A DNA stretch of 64,000 nucleotides from Synaphobranchus kaupii (taxonomy: Eukaryota; Chordata; Actinopteri; Anguilliformes; Synaphobranchidae). The stretch spans positions 20,249,218-20,313,217 of the forward strand of contig CM056391.1 in NCBI GenBank assembly GCA_029718625.1. Reading direction: 5' to 3'. The position numbers and the translations under genes are program-made. The first letter of the stretch is position 1. Every line of letters starts with the position of its first letter. Of this stretch, positions 1 through 10,253 are shown piece after piece. The notes under the pieces were generated by a model. The model made no database searches. It was not told the origin of the DNA and saw only the letters and a program-made list of their open reading frames with translations.

Positions 1-62
1 GTGTGTTTTGCTGCATGTTGTTGAAGGGACTAAGCAACACACTTTCTGCGTCATGACGGCAG

Positions 63-279
63 GGCCAACATCCTAGGGCACAAGGGCGAGGTGGCCGAGG
101 AGTTTGGTGCGATCATGAAGGCCTTGTGGTCGGGGCTTTACAAGTTCATCAGCCCGCGGGACTTCAAAATCACCATCGGGAAGATCAATGACCAGTTCGC
201 CAGCTACGACCAGCATGACTCCCAGGAGCTGCTGCTCTTCCTTATGGACGGACTCCACGAGGACCTCAACAAAGTAAAA

Positions 280-316
<37 letters not shown>

Positions 317-3192
317 GAGGTCTCTTTCATTGTTTCATTGGTTTGGTAGGAGAATGAGAACTGAAGACGGGGAGAGTATTTGGTGCTTTTGCAAAAATAT
401 TTTAGTTTTTATTTCCCATTGTTCATAATTTTGTGAAAGCCATTAAGAACCAAATTTGTAACTACATTGTAATGACCACATCTTTTTATCATTATAATTC
501 TTGCAGGATTAAATAAATAATCAAAAATTCTGAATAAATTCTGAAAGTAATAATAACGATTCTCAAGTTATTTTTTGCAAGTAATTTATTAATTTTGAAA
601 AGCATTTTAAAATGACCATTTTTAAAAATCTTTAGTCTTATCTTTTTATATGCCGTATTGTATGAACACAGAAAAATTGGACAAAGTTGGATCTCTAATA
701 TATAGGCCTACATATCAAAAGAAAATAACTTGAAATATGTGTATGTGAAAAACATTTCCAACATTAATACATTACTGTATAAAAAATACCTTACAAAATT
801 ATTGCCCTCATTTTTTAGAACATCAAATAAGGATTATAACAATGCCAAGGTGTTCAGTACAATGTGCAGTCAAAATGCCACAGGGTCATAAATGAGGCAC
901 TTATTGTATAAGGCCAAAAATACCCTAAAAAGTGGACTTTAATTGCAAGTTTCTCAAAAATAATTTGTGATTCAAATCTCAAATATGCGTCAAGTAGCCT
1001 CCTTACCTCAGTTGGGTAATTTTATCACCATTAACTGTACCGTGGACATTGACATGAGACATTGACATAGAGACATTGACCATAGCTATACGGTTAACTG
1101 AACAGTAGAGTAATTCTGAAATGTAATCCAATATGAGGAGGTAAATGCATGTGTCACTGTATTCATACTTGACTGCTTTTTATTATTATCCCTTCTTTTT
1201 TGGTTTACATTTTGATGGCACAATTAGAGAGTAAGTAAATTTGTCATATGATATTTATCCCCTGAAATTCTCTGTATGTGTTGAGCGTGATGTGTGTCTG
1301 TCCTGTCTGAAACGGCATCAGAAATTTCTTGCATGTGAACCCCAGAAACATTCATCATTACAGAAATCAGTGCTATGAATGACTCCCATGCAGTGCAGAG
1401 GAGTGCTGAGGTCAGCCATTTAGTGCCTTTGACGTGTTTCTCATGCTGTCCGGTTCTGAGTGGACAGGCCTGATGTGTCTAGTCTGTGATGCTATGTTTC
1501 AGTCGGCTTTTCCATCTCATGGAAACATTTCCTGCCATCTGAAGTCTAACCTGTTCATCAGGATAGATCACTGTGTTTCCTTGAGGGGTATTCCGTAGGA
1601 AAACAATTGCCAGTTGGCCTCACATGTTAATTAAAATCAATATATCAGTATCTTTTGCCTATGGGAGAAATGGTTACAGTGATATTCACTGAGTAACAAA
1701 TTGCTCCCATTAGAAAAATATTAAGAAAATTTCATTAAGATAAAAAGGGTCACTGTCAAAATTTGCCATTGAACTTTTTTTACCGGAATTATCCCCATCA
1801 TACACAGATGAATATATCTGATAAGCAACTGGTAGGTAAGATAAGGCAACTTGACTTTTGCCTTATTTGGTTTTACTTCCATGCAATTACACATTGATTC
1901 TGAAGATCTGTATGGCTAAAATGTTGCTTTATAGGAGTAATGATTGTGGTGCAGCAATGAACTTTTACCTATGGAAAGCAGTGATTAGTCTGCGTGCTTG
2001 TTTTCATGTGCTTGAGTAGTCGAAGACCTTATATACCAGTTGAAGGAATGTAGAAGCATTTGGAGTGCATTGGAATGGATTGAAATGGCATATTTGAAAA
2101 TGACAACACAGCTTGTTTTCTGCTACATGGGCATCTGCTTGGCTTCGTCCTTAGGCTGACAACCGCAAGCGGTACAAAGAGGAGGAGAACGATCATCTGG
2201 ACGACGTCAAAGCGGCGGACTTGGCCTGGAACAAACACAAGTTGCTCAATGAATCAATCATCGTGGCCTTCTTCCAGGGCCAGTTCAAGTCCACTGTGCA
2301 GTGTCTGACCTGCCACAAGAAATCGCGCACTTTCGAAACGTTCATGTACCTGTCATTACCGCTGGCTTCCACCAACAAGTGTTCCCTGCAGGTGAGTGAC
2401 GTAGTCTGAGGTAAGGCCTTGTCTCCCCTTGGTTTAACTGCATGGGACATGTTTGGTTGGCTTGATAAGGCTTTTCTCCTCAGGACTGCTTGAAGCTGTT
2501 CTCCAAAGAAGAGAGGCTTACAGGCAACAACAAGGTGTTCTGCAGACACTGCAAGACCCACAGAGATTCAACCAAGAAGCTGGAAGTCTGGAAGGTCCCT
2601 CCCATTCTGCTGGTGCACCTAAAACGGTATGAGCGCTACAGGTCTCCCTCAGCTACATCTACAGCTACAGCAAACGGGATTGTTGTTACCCTTTTTATTT
2701 GGTGTTGGTTGGTATAATGGCCTTGAATATTGGCATGAAAAATGCCACTGAGGTTGTTTTGCTGAGAAACAATGTTTTTCCCCAATGTATAAACAAAATG
2801 CTTTCCTGAAGGTTCTCCTATGAGGGACGATGGAAACAGAAGCTTCAGACATCTGTCGACTTCCCTCTTGAAAACCTGGACCTGAGTCAGTATGTTATTG
2901 GCCCAAAGCACAACTTGAAGGAATACAACCTCTATGGAGTATCTGTAAGTACACTCAAAACTGCATGTGTATGCACAAACATGCTCACTCTGTGTCTGTG
3001 AAACTAATTGTTCCCTGATTTGTTTCCAAACAGAACCACTATGGAGGTCTTGATGGAGGACATTATACCGCATATTGTAAGAACATCACAAAGCAACGCT
3101 GGTTCAAGTTTGACGACCACGAGGTGATGGAAATTTCCACGTCTACAGTCAAGTCCCCGGCTGCCTACATCTTTTTCTACTCGGCCTTGTGA
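63..3192 (+). CDS. usp8: USP8-like deubiquitinase, C-terminal catalytic part (5 exons, 5' part outside window)
   Basis: USP8 (UBPY) removes ubiquitin from endosomal cargo and ESCRT partners. I read exons 63-273, 2155-2391, 2484-2626, 2812-2944 and 3034-3192, all with AG acceptors and GT donors in matching phase (294 codons plus one leading base, stop TGA at 3190-3192). Visible protease elements are the QELLLFLMDGLHEDL box in the first exon, two zinc-ribbon cysteine pairs (CLTCHKK and CRHC), the VHLKR block, and the histidine box GGLDGGHYTAYCKN followed by WFKFDDHEV. The catalytic cysteine box lies upstream of the window. The similarity to vertebrate USP8 is close throughout, including ENLDLSQYVIGPK. 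The C-terminus ends a few residues after the FFYSAL block, a little shorter than the human tail as I remember it. The gene faces USP50, its paralogue, tail-to-tail. Confidence 0.95.
274..2154 (+). other. USP8 intron, AT-rich, no gene seen
   Basis: The 1.9-kb intron between the first two visible USP8 exons begins with GTAAAA and ends with a TTAG acceptor. Apart from the GT microsatellite at its 5' end I see no coding sequence or recognisable transposon. Confidence 0.8.
285..313 (+). repeat. (GT)n microsatellite
   Basis: About fourteen uninterrupted GT dinucleotides start 11 bases after the 5' splice site at 274. UG-rich tracts just downstream of donors can bind splicing regulators, but nothing here shows that this one does. 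Confidence 0.95.
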
Positions 3193-3656
3193 AAGCACAG
3201 CGGAGATGCTGGTCTGTGAATCTGTACTACATGGCCGCAGCGCTGCTGCCGAGGGCGAGAAGTGGGTGTCCATCTTGGTCTGAGGATCTGATTAAAGAAC
3301 ATTCAGGGCTGGTGCACGTGCTACCCCCAACATGGGGATGAGTCCACAGTGCCAACACTATCACATGATGGCGCCTCAATTCCAGTAAGATTATGTAGAA
3401 ATTCAGCACTTTATTTGCTGATATTACTGACCATAGCAAAAAGGGCGAGCATATGTTATTTTGTCATCATAACTGGTTTTATGCTGCATAGTACGTCTGC
3501 AAGGACCACATATTTTATTGGTCTTCAATACTGTTTTGTTTGTGTTTCAGTTGTGGAACCCCTTAAAATTTCCATGTTTTCTTCTTCTTTTTTCCATTGG
3601 TTTCAGTGTGATGGCCTTTTCACACAACCTTAATGCTTTCTTGTACTGTGAATAAA
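3193..3656 (+). terminator. usp8: USP8 3'UTR with polyadenylation signal
   Basis: The stretch after the USP8 stop has no conserved coding and ends with AATAAA at 3651-3656, the first canonical signal after the stop, which puts the cleavage site shortly downstream. Confidence 0.65.
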
Positions 3657-3958
3657 TATAGAATCAAGTTATTGGAAACTATGATGTACATGCAGATGAC
3701 AGATAAAGTGCATTAACATATATTCAAATTGGTGAGACATTTTAATTTAAGAAGTGGCCAGGTTCTGCTCAAAAGAGCAAAGGGATGCTTAACATCACGT
3801 AAATATTCAACATGTTGAAAGTCCTGTTTTACACGTTTTTCATTTTATTTTTGAACTATTTGTAGAGGAGGGAACTTTTGGAGACCTTTTGATGTTTTGT
3901 CAATCCGATGGTATAACGCTCCAGTCAGCAGAGTTGGACATGTTTGTTTTTGACACTA

Positions 3959-4118
3959 AGGGCCTGATTTACTAAGACCTTTAGCGGGTGCAAAACCATT
4001 TAGCACACGCAAAACCAATAACATGACCAATGTTTTGCACCAATCATTGGTCATGTTATTAGTTTTGCGTGTGCTAAAAGGTTTTTCACACGCAAAAGGT
4101 CTTAGTAAATCAGGCCCT
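3959..4118. mobile_element. Hairpin MITE with long terminal inverted repeats
   Basis: A 160-bp element is almost entirely self-complementary. It begins AGGGCCTGATTTACTAAGAC and ends with the reverse complement of that sequence. The inner arms also pair through the CATTGGTCATGTTATT region. There is no coding. It looks like a non-autonomous DNA transposon; I see no clear target duplication and cannot assign a superfamily. Confidence 0.7.
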
Positions 4119-5480
4119 AAATGGTCCAAATTGTGTCAGTGGTTAACAGATGTAGTTTACTTCTTCTGCCCCTGTATACTGTACAATAAATCCGGTATTA
4201 TAGAAATGGCATATTTACCAAGCAGTTGTTACCGTAGGTTAAGTGAAGTGCATTGCAAAAGATATACCGTCTTATAAAGATGTATAAGATTCTTAAGACT
4301 CTTACTTAAGTAAATGTTTTACATGCAGTTCTTATTTCCTGGTTATTCCATTTGAATATCATCCTTAAAATAAGAAAAAAACTGAATTGAGAAATGAAGT
4401 TAGGCATGGTTATAGGTGGCGACTTGAAAGCACTAAATGGTGTTGCCACTGTTTGGCAATGCAAAATCCCTTGCTTTGCCACAAGGGGGCAAAAAAGGCT
4501 ATAAAGCAGTTGCAGTTCCTGAAAGGCGTCTTTATTTCTTGCATTTAACAAAACTGGTTATTATTAAAACCTTATTTCCATTGGTCCTATTTTAAGATAA
4601 TATTATAAAGGAAAGAATGTATGCAGTTTAATTGTATGTTCACGTCCTACTTTCTGCGTGCACTGCATTAATTGAAACATGTAGAGGACAGCAGCTAGGA
4701 GGTTACACTGTTGCAGTAACATCTTCACATGTCATTAAGGTACCATTGGGCCGAATGAGTGAGACTGTCTGATGGGGCAGAAGCACCAATTATTAATTTG
4801 GAACCCTCTAGCAGAATTGACACAAACACACAGTGACAGACTATGACTCATTCATATGACTCATCCATTTCTTGAAGTCATTTGTTTTTGTATAGCTGCT
4901 TATTTAACCGCTGTTAAGTTTTTGTTTCCCTTCTCATATCCTAACATTACACTTAACATATTTTAAAAAGACAAATGTATTGATCAATTGCATGCAAAAA
5001 ATAAAATAAATGAGCAAAGTGCATGGTTTTCTCTCATGACGGCTAATGGACCCTCTTCAGTAGGCCTATTGCACAGTAAATCCACAGAAAGTTTAAGCTG
5101 TAAAAGGTTGTTTAGTATCTCTAAAATTAAATGCAAATACCCCACCCACCTACACTTCCTGATTCTCCAAAGCCAGCATGTGGGCCTATGACGTCACCAT
5201 TCAGGAAGGGGTGGGGATGGGGGGGGGGGGGGGCAAGCTCCATCCCACACAATACCCTTTTACATCAGGCTATGCCCACACATGGAAAACTCAACTATCC
5301 AGCTGTGTTTTCCACACATCTGTGGAAACACTACAATACTATTATTAGTTTATGACATAATAGGCAGGTCCTTTAACACATACATATACTGTATACTAAA
5401 CATTATGAGTATATATATATATATATATGCACACTAATATATACATATATATCAGTTAAAAATCTCTATGTGTGCAATTG
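4119..5480. other. Intergenic spacer between USP8 and USP50
   Basis: AT-rich intergenic DNA without recognisable genes. It contains a run of about 15 G at 5219-5233 and an (AT)n stretch at 5410-5428, both ordinary low-complexity repeats. Confidence 0.75.
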
Positions 5481-5770
5481 GGTTGAGATGTGGTGACTGC
5501 GAAGGCCACAGCATATGATTCACATAATTTTCAGACTCATCAAACCATTTCATGCCCTGTGGATGGGGGCATTGTCATCTTGGAAGAGACCACTCCCATT
5601 AGGATAGAAATGTTTCATCATAGGATGAAGTTGATCACTCAGAATGACTTTGTATTGATTTGCAGTGACCCTTCCCTCCAAGGGGACAAGTGGACCCAGT
5701 CCATGCCATGAAAATGCCCTCCACAGCATAACAGAGTCACTGATCCCTTCACTGTAGGGGTTTTTCCTTT
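5481..5770 (-). mobile_element. Tc1-type transposase relic
   Basis: The minus strand encodes the middle of a Tc1/mariner transposase (residues like LWRAFSWHGLGPLVPLEGRV and GLFQDDNAPIHRA, the latter around the second catalytic Asp). Both ends are missing. It sits within 400 bases downstream of the USP50 stop, so it may form part of that gene's 3'UTR. A second copy of the same family, also minus strand, is at 19490-19850. Confidence 0.8.
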
Positions 5771-5878
5771 TAATTTCCCCATTGTCTAAATGGCCAGCTG
5801 ACTCAGTCAGGGTCTGCGTCTGTTTTTGTGGTGGGAAGGTTGATGCCCATGTCACGTGGATGGGCTGGAAGGACTCAA

Positions 5879-8684
5879 TCACAGGCCCAGGATGCGAGGC
5901 CGGCGGAACTTATCACAGGTGTAGAGCAGGATGTAGGCACCGAGCGACTGGACAAGATGGTCCTGAACATCGCTCACTGCAGCATCGTCAAACTTGTGCC
6001 AGCTGCGGGTATGGGCATTGTGGAGGTATGCCGTGTAGTGCCCCATGTCCAAGTTGCCTGTGTGGTTCTGTTAGTTGGAAGGTACAGTGTACAGACATAA
6101 AGGAATTATATATTTTTTAGTTACTATTTAGGTTGAGCGCTGGTTTCTACACTAGGTGCTTGAACTTACCACCACGGCATACAGAGAGTATTTGCTGTGT
6201 CGGGGGGACAGGTTCGGTGAAAATGGGGTCAGGTCCAGATTCTCCAAAGGGAAGACCACATTCGTTTTCAGCTTCTTCTTGTGATTTCCTCGACATTCGA
6301 AACTGCAGATTTCACATTTTTCCGTCAATTTATTTGTCATTTCTTCAGATGCACCTTTACATACAGCATTTTCAATCTAAATGAGCAAAAATAACCAAAA
6401 TAGCCAAAGATGCATCAACAGGTTGATAAACTGTCTTCTGCAGTTTGTTAGGTGCTTCTGAGGAGCGAGTGAAAATAAAAATGCTGTAGCCAGGAAGTCT
6501 GGTATCTCCTCCTTTCAATGGTTTGGCCACAGTCAAACCCAGAGAAAGACACCGAGAGCTTGGAAACATTTCACCGGTGCGGAGACAGCCAGGCAGACAA
6601 ACAGACAGACGAAACAGCTGTGGTGCGCTGCGGTTACAGACTGCTGTGACGCGGCATAGCGTGAAAGGCCAGACGACGCGGAGGTGTACTGGCAGACGGG
6701 CGTAGCACAGTGCGGTGACATAGCTGAGATGCAGCTGTGATACAGTTCAGAATGGATATATGTCTTGGTGGGACGATAGGAAAAAATACACTAACCGCTT
6801 GAGATGCAGCACTAGTATGTCAGGGGGTTTGACCAGAGTGGTTTTCACAGCAGTGTCCTGTCTCAGTCCACACTCCGGGCACAGCCTCCGCTCGGTGTTT
6901 GTTAGAGTGCTCTGCTGGAAGAAGAGAGCCAGGCAGTCCTGCAAAAGGATTCATTCTCACATGAAACAAACCTGCCCTCTACCACTGCTGTACTGACTAG
7001 TGTTGCGTGGCACTTCAAATGAGTCATGCATATAACAAAAATATTTATGCTAATCTGCCCCCAGTATGACTGGCTTGAAATTCCTCCCTTTCTGCATCAA
7101 CTGATGGCTGCCATGCATCTCGCAGACGGGTGTTGCACGTGGCTGGTGGTTTAGGGGAGTCGACCAGCGTAAACACTTTGGATTTATTATTTTATGCCTT
7201 TATTATTTTATGAATAGTGCCTAGATATATACAGTGACAAGATTTTGAAAAAAATTTAATTCATGTTGTTTTTTACTCTCATATTTTTGATTGACAAAAA
7301 ATTGTGATGGGACCTTGTCCAGACTTTATTCTTTGTTTCCTTACACAACTGACTCTTGAATGTAAATTAAAAATTACTCATATGGATGTGTTGTTGTTAT
7401 TGTCAGGGCCTCTCGCTCTGTTCAAGAGTTACAGCAGGCCAAGAGTTTCCCATCTGAGGCAAAAACAAAATGATCTTAAATTCTCATCTTTTCACAAAAA
7501 TTATTTTGATTTTAGTTTTTTCTAAATAAAATCTGGACAAGTCCCAAGTGAATTCATAAATGAGCATAAAATTAAGAACAAGACACATCCAAACCTAGAG
7601 CTCTGTACAGCACCTGATACTAGATTACTGAGCATACAATAGCCCACACTGCATCTGAGGCTAACCGCTGCCACGGTAATGCCTTGCATACTGATGAGCT
7701 CCTGGCTGTGTTCAGAGCACGGTCACCTGGAGTGAGCACTTGATGACGTGGTTGGGGACGGGCAGGGACAGCATAGTGAAGACCTGGTTCTGCTGGATCT
7801 GATGGCTGCAGTCCATGCAGACCGTGAGGTAGCTGAGCTGGCCCTCGAACAGTTGAGTGACGATGGAGGACTCGCCTTGCAAGTCAGGAGAGTTATGGCC
7901 CTCTTGTTTGTCCTCTCTCTGTTTGATGGAAACAGTCACAGACACAGGCCCTCTTCAGAGCAAGAACTGATATTTGAAGATATTAAATGGTTTGAAGAAG
8001 CAGAGGAATTTGACTCTAACTCTTGTTACCACAGTGCAGATTGACTTTATCAGGAGCAGCAACAACAAACAAAATCCTAAATTGAATCAGGAAATGCAGT
8101 CAGGGGTGGCACTGCATACCGTTTTGAGGTCATCGTGGATGGCGTTTAGGAGGAAGAGCAGCAGCTCCTGGGCGTCCTGCTGACAGCTGTTGTCAAATTG
8201 TGGATGGAGGGTGCATACCACGTCCCTCATTTCCGATGGTGTCCAACTGTCCCGTCTAACCAGCCACACCTCCTCCACCAGCCCGAGGAAAGGACCAGCA
8301 GCCACCTGACTCTCGAGGCTGAGGAAGGGGGAGGACAAGAGGGCAGGAATTTAGAACAGGATACAGTCATAACAATACAGTGGGGTATGCTCAGCCAGAA
8401 AGCAGCACTATGAACTGATAGAGTCAAATCTGAATGGAGTTAGAAAGAGCAAACAACAAAATAAAGGAAGCATAAAGAAAAATAAAGCAGTGGTTAACCT
8501 GGATATCTTGCTTCTGTTTCGTCTATCCAGGAAGTGCTCGACCAGGGGCACTGTGCCAAGGAGGCACTGCAGAACCGCATTCATGTAGCATGAGTTCCCG
8601 CAGTTCACCAGGCCACAGAGGCCTGGACATTGAACCATACTGGCATGCCTTCTGGAGTCTTCCTCCTCCCTGATTACAGGAACA
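5879..8684 (-). CDS. usp50: USP50 protease-domain exons
   Basis: Six exons encode a compact USP domain. The cysteine box reads GLVNCGNSCYMNAVLQCL (Cys at fusion residue 460). It is followed by CQQDAQELLLFLLNAIHDDL, the cysteine pairs CMDC and CPEC, the LVLHLKR block, and the histidine box NLDMGHYTAYLHN with KFDD (His 722 and Asp 739). All three catalytic residues are present. Unusual points are Cys in place of the usual Leu in N-L-G-N and Met in place of Gly before GHY. Mammalian USP50 has been described as probably inactive, so activity here is an open question. No clear minus-strand polyadenylation signal stands out downstream. Confidence 0.93.
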
Positions 8685-10253
8685 CTGCTAATATTAGATT
8701 TTACCACTCAACACTGCAGGACATATGCATATAAAAAATATGTTAAATGACAATGTGGGGAAGGGAACAGATTTAATATTTTATAGCTGTAGATTAGATG
8801 AGATCAGAAAATATGCCAGTCATGAGAAAGAGAGATATCATAATCTTAGCCGGTAAAAAAGCATATAAAAAGGAGCGGTATGAGTTTTGAATAATTTTGT
8901 GAATACGTTTGTTGTATGTTATGATTGTCAGTTAACACAAATGCTATTAACAAGTAATAATAAAACTAACCTTGAAATAGCTGCTTTTTGGACATTAGGC
9001 TGGCTGGACAGGCTGGAGAGTAATGGTGTTGTTAGTGGAGTGGACGGCAGGTATCCCACAGCCAGCTCGGTGGCTAACCCGTAAGTAAAATCACGAAGGC
9101 TGATATGGCTGCTTGGTGCCCGCGACCGCAGCGAATACAGCACAAATGCATCAATGCACCCTAGGTGCACCACCAGCCAGAAGCCTTGCAGAAACACTGC
9201 AGATTGATGTTCAGATGTGTCCGATGCCCAAGGAAGGAGTACTGGGCCAACCCAGCCTTGGAGGTGAGCTCTTAGGAGGGCTGCAGAGTCATCCTCAGTT
9301 GCAGAATCCCCTTGCTTCTTGGAAGGGAAGCCAGAGGGAGAGGGGGGAGAAGAAAACGTCCTAACTGTGTTATCCTCTCCGGCCCACACATTTACAAACT
9401 CAAGGTTTACGCCCAGACCTGAAAATACCTGGCTTAATCTCCCCTCCATGTGGGCAGAAGAGTCCAGTTGTACATTGTAGCCCTTGTTGTAATAGGGCCT
9501 CAGAAGCCAGTGAAGGACTTGTTCCGTTACAGGTGACTTGGAGCCCTTCTGAAGCACCTCTGGGGAATACAGGAAGAAATTGCACACATACCCAGATTCC
9601 ACCTCACACAGGAGAGCCATTTTCATGTGGCATTCGGCTGGGTGGCCTTTGTATGACAAGGCGTATTTTTTCACGCACAGCAGACACCCTGGAGTGTATA
9701 ATGTCTGGAAATTCCTGGAGATTTTTCCTTGGAGATTGTAAAAGGCATCCCATTGGCCCTCTGCATTCTCATCACATCCGTTCAAATTCAGCAGGGCACT
9801 CTGTGAAAGGCTCTTCTGAAATCTCTGTCGCCATTTTTCCACTGTGGCAACCATGCCTGCAGCTTTTCTGTTCCCATCTCCAGGAATGAGTCCACCCTGC
9901 AGGGCCACTGATGTCCATGCCAAGAGGTCTGAACCTTGAACCACCTGCTTTTCTCCGTCCTGGCCGCGTGTATGGATGCTCTCAGAGGAGCAGCCATTAA
10001 CCTTCTTGCACAACTCCTTGATCACTCTTTTACCCAGTAGCTCCACAAATAACTCTTTGGCTGGCTGCCTGTGATGTGGGCCTGTTGGCCCAGATTTGAT
10101 CCTGGTAAATGTCCTCACTTTCCAGGACCTGAAGAGGTTTGGCGCACAGGAGCTGTCCCGGTCAGTAGTCACGCTCACTGGCTGCCCCTGGGGACATTCC
10201 TCCGGAGCCCACTGGCTCTCGGTGACCGCCACCGCCCATGTGTCTATCGCCAT
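5879..10253 (-). CDS. usp50: USP50-type protease with an N-terminal piggyBac-derived exon (predicted fusion, 774 aa)
   Basis: Coding exons in order of transcription are 10253-8971, 8684-8499, 8318-8120, 7918-7727, 6938-6796, 6302-6170 and 6067-5879 (stop TGA at 5881-5879). They total 2325 nt, exactly 775 codons. Every junction has GT and AG dinucleotides and compatible phase. The first ATG after an in-frame TAG is at 10253. Residues 1-427 resemble a piggyBac transposase and residues 428-774 are the USP50 protease. USP50 is a USP8 paralogue, and its place between USP8 and TRPM7 fits the vertebrate locus. The protease exons are near-certain. The join to the piggyBac exon is inferred from splice phase only. 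An alternative is two genes, with USP50 starting at its own Met (residue 444 in the fusion numbering) from a separate promoter. Confidence 0.72.
8971..10253 (-). CDS. piggyBac-transposase-derived coding exon
   Basis: One uninterrupted reading frame of 427 codons plus two bases ends in CAAG/GTTAGT, a good splice donor. I recognise the piggyBac transposase fold order. An N-terminal ELFVELLG...VIKELCKKVN block is at about residues 67-86, LYTPG with the K-G core near 185-203, CEVESGYVCNFFLYS near 216-230, LRPYYNKGYNVQLDSS near 251-266, and a late IDAFVLYSL block near 367-375. At the first catalytic Asp position (normally V-D-E) the sequence reads V-K-K, D264 fits the second, and I find no match for the third. 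The cysteine-rich C-terminal domain is absent. No piggyBac terminal repeats or TTAA pair are visible nearby. The intact frame with lost catalytic residues suggests a domesticated, non-transposing protein. Confidence 0.75.

Noticed and set aside
9113..9889. Plus-strand open frames opposite the piggyBac exon
   Set aside because: The minus frame has transposase motifs and is four times longer; the plus frames have none.
8971..10253. A free-standing active piggyBac transposon
   Set aside because: No TTAA duplication or CCC-type terminal repeats flank it, and catalytic positions are altered.
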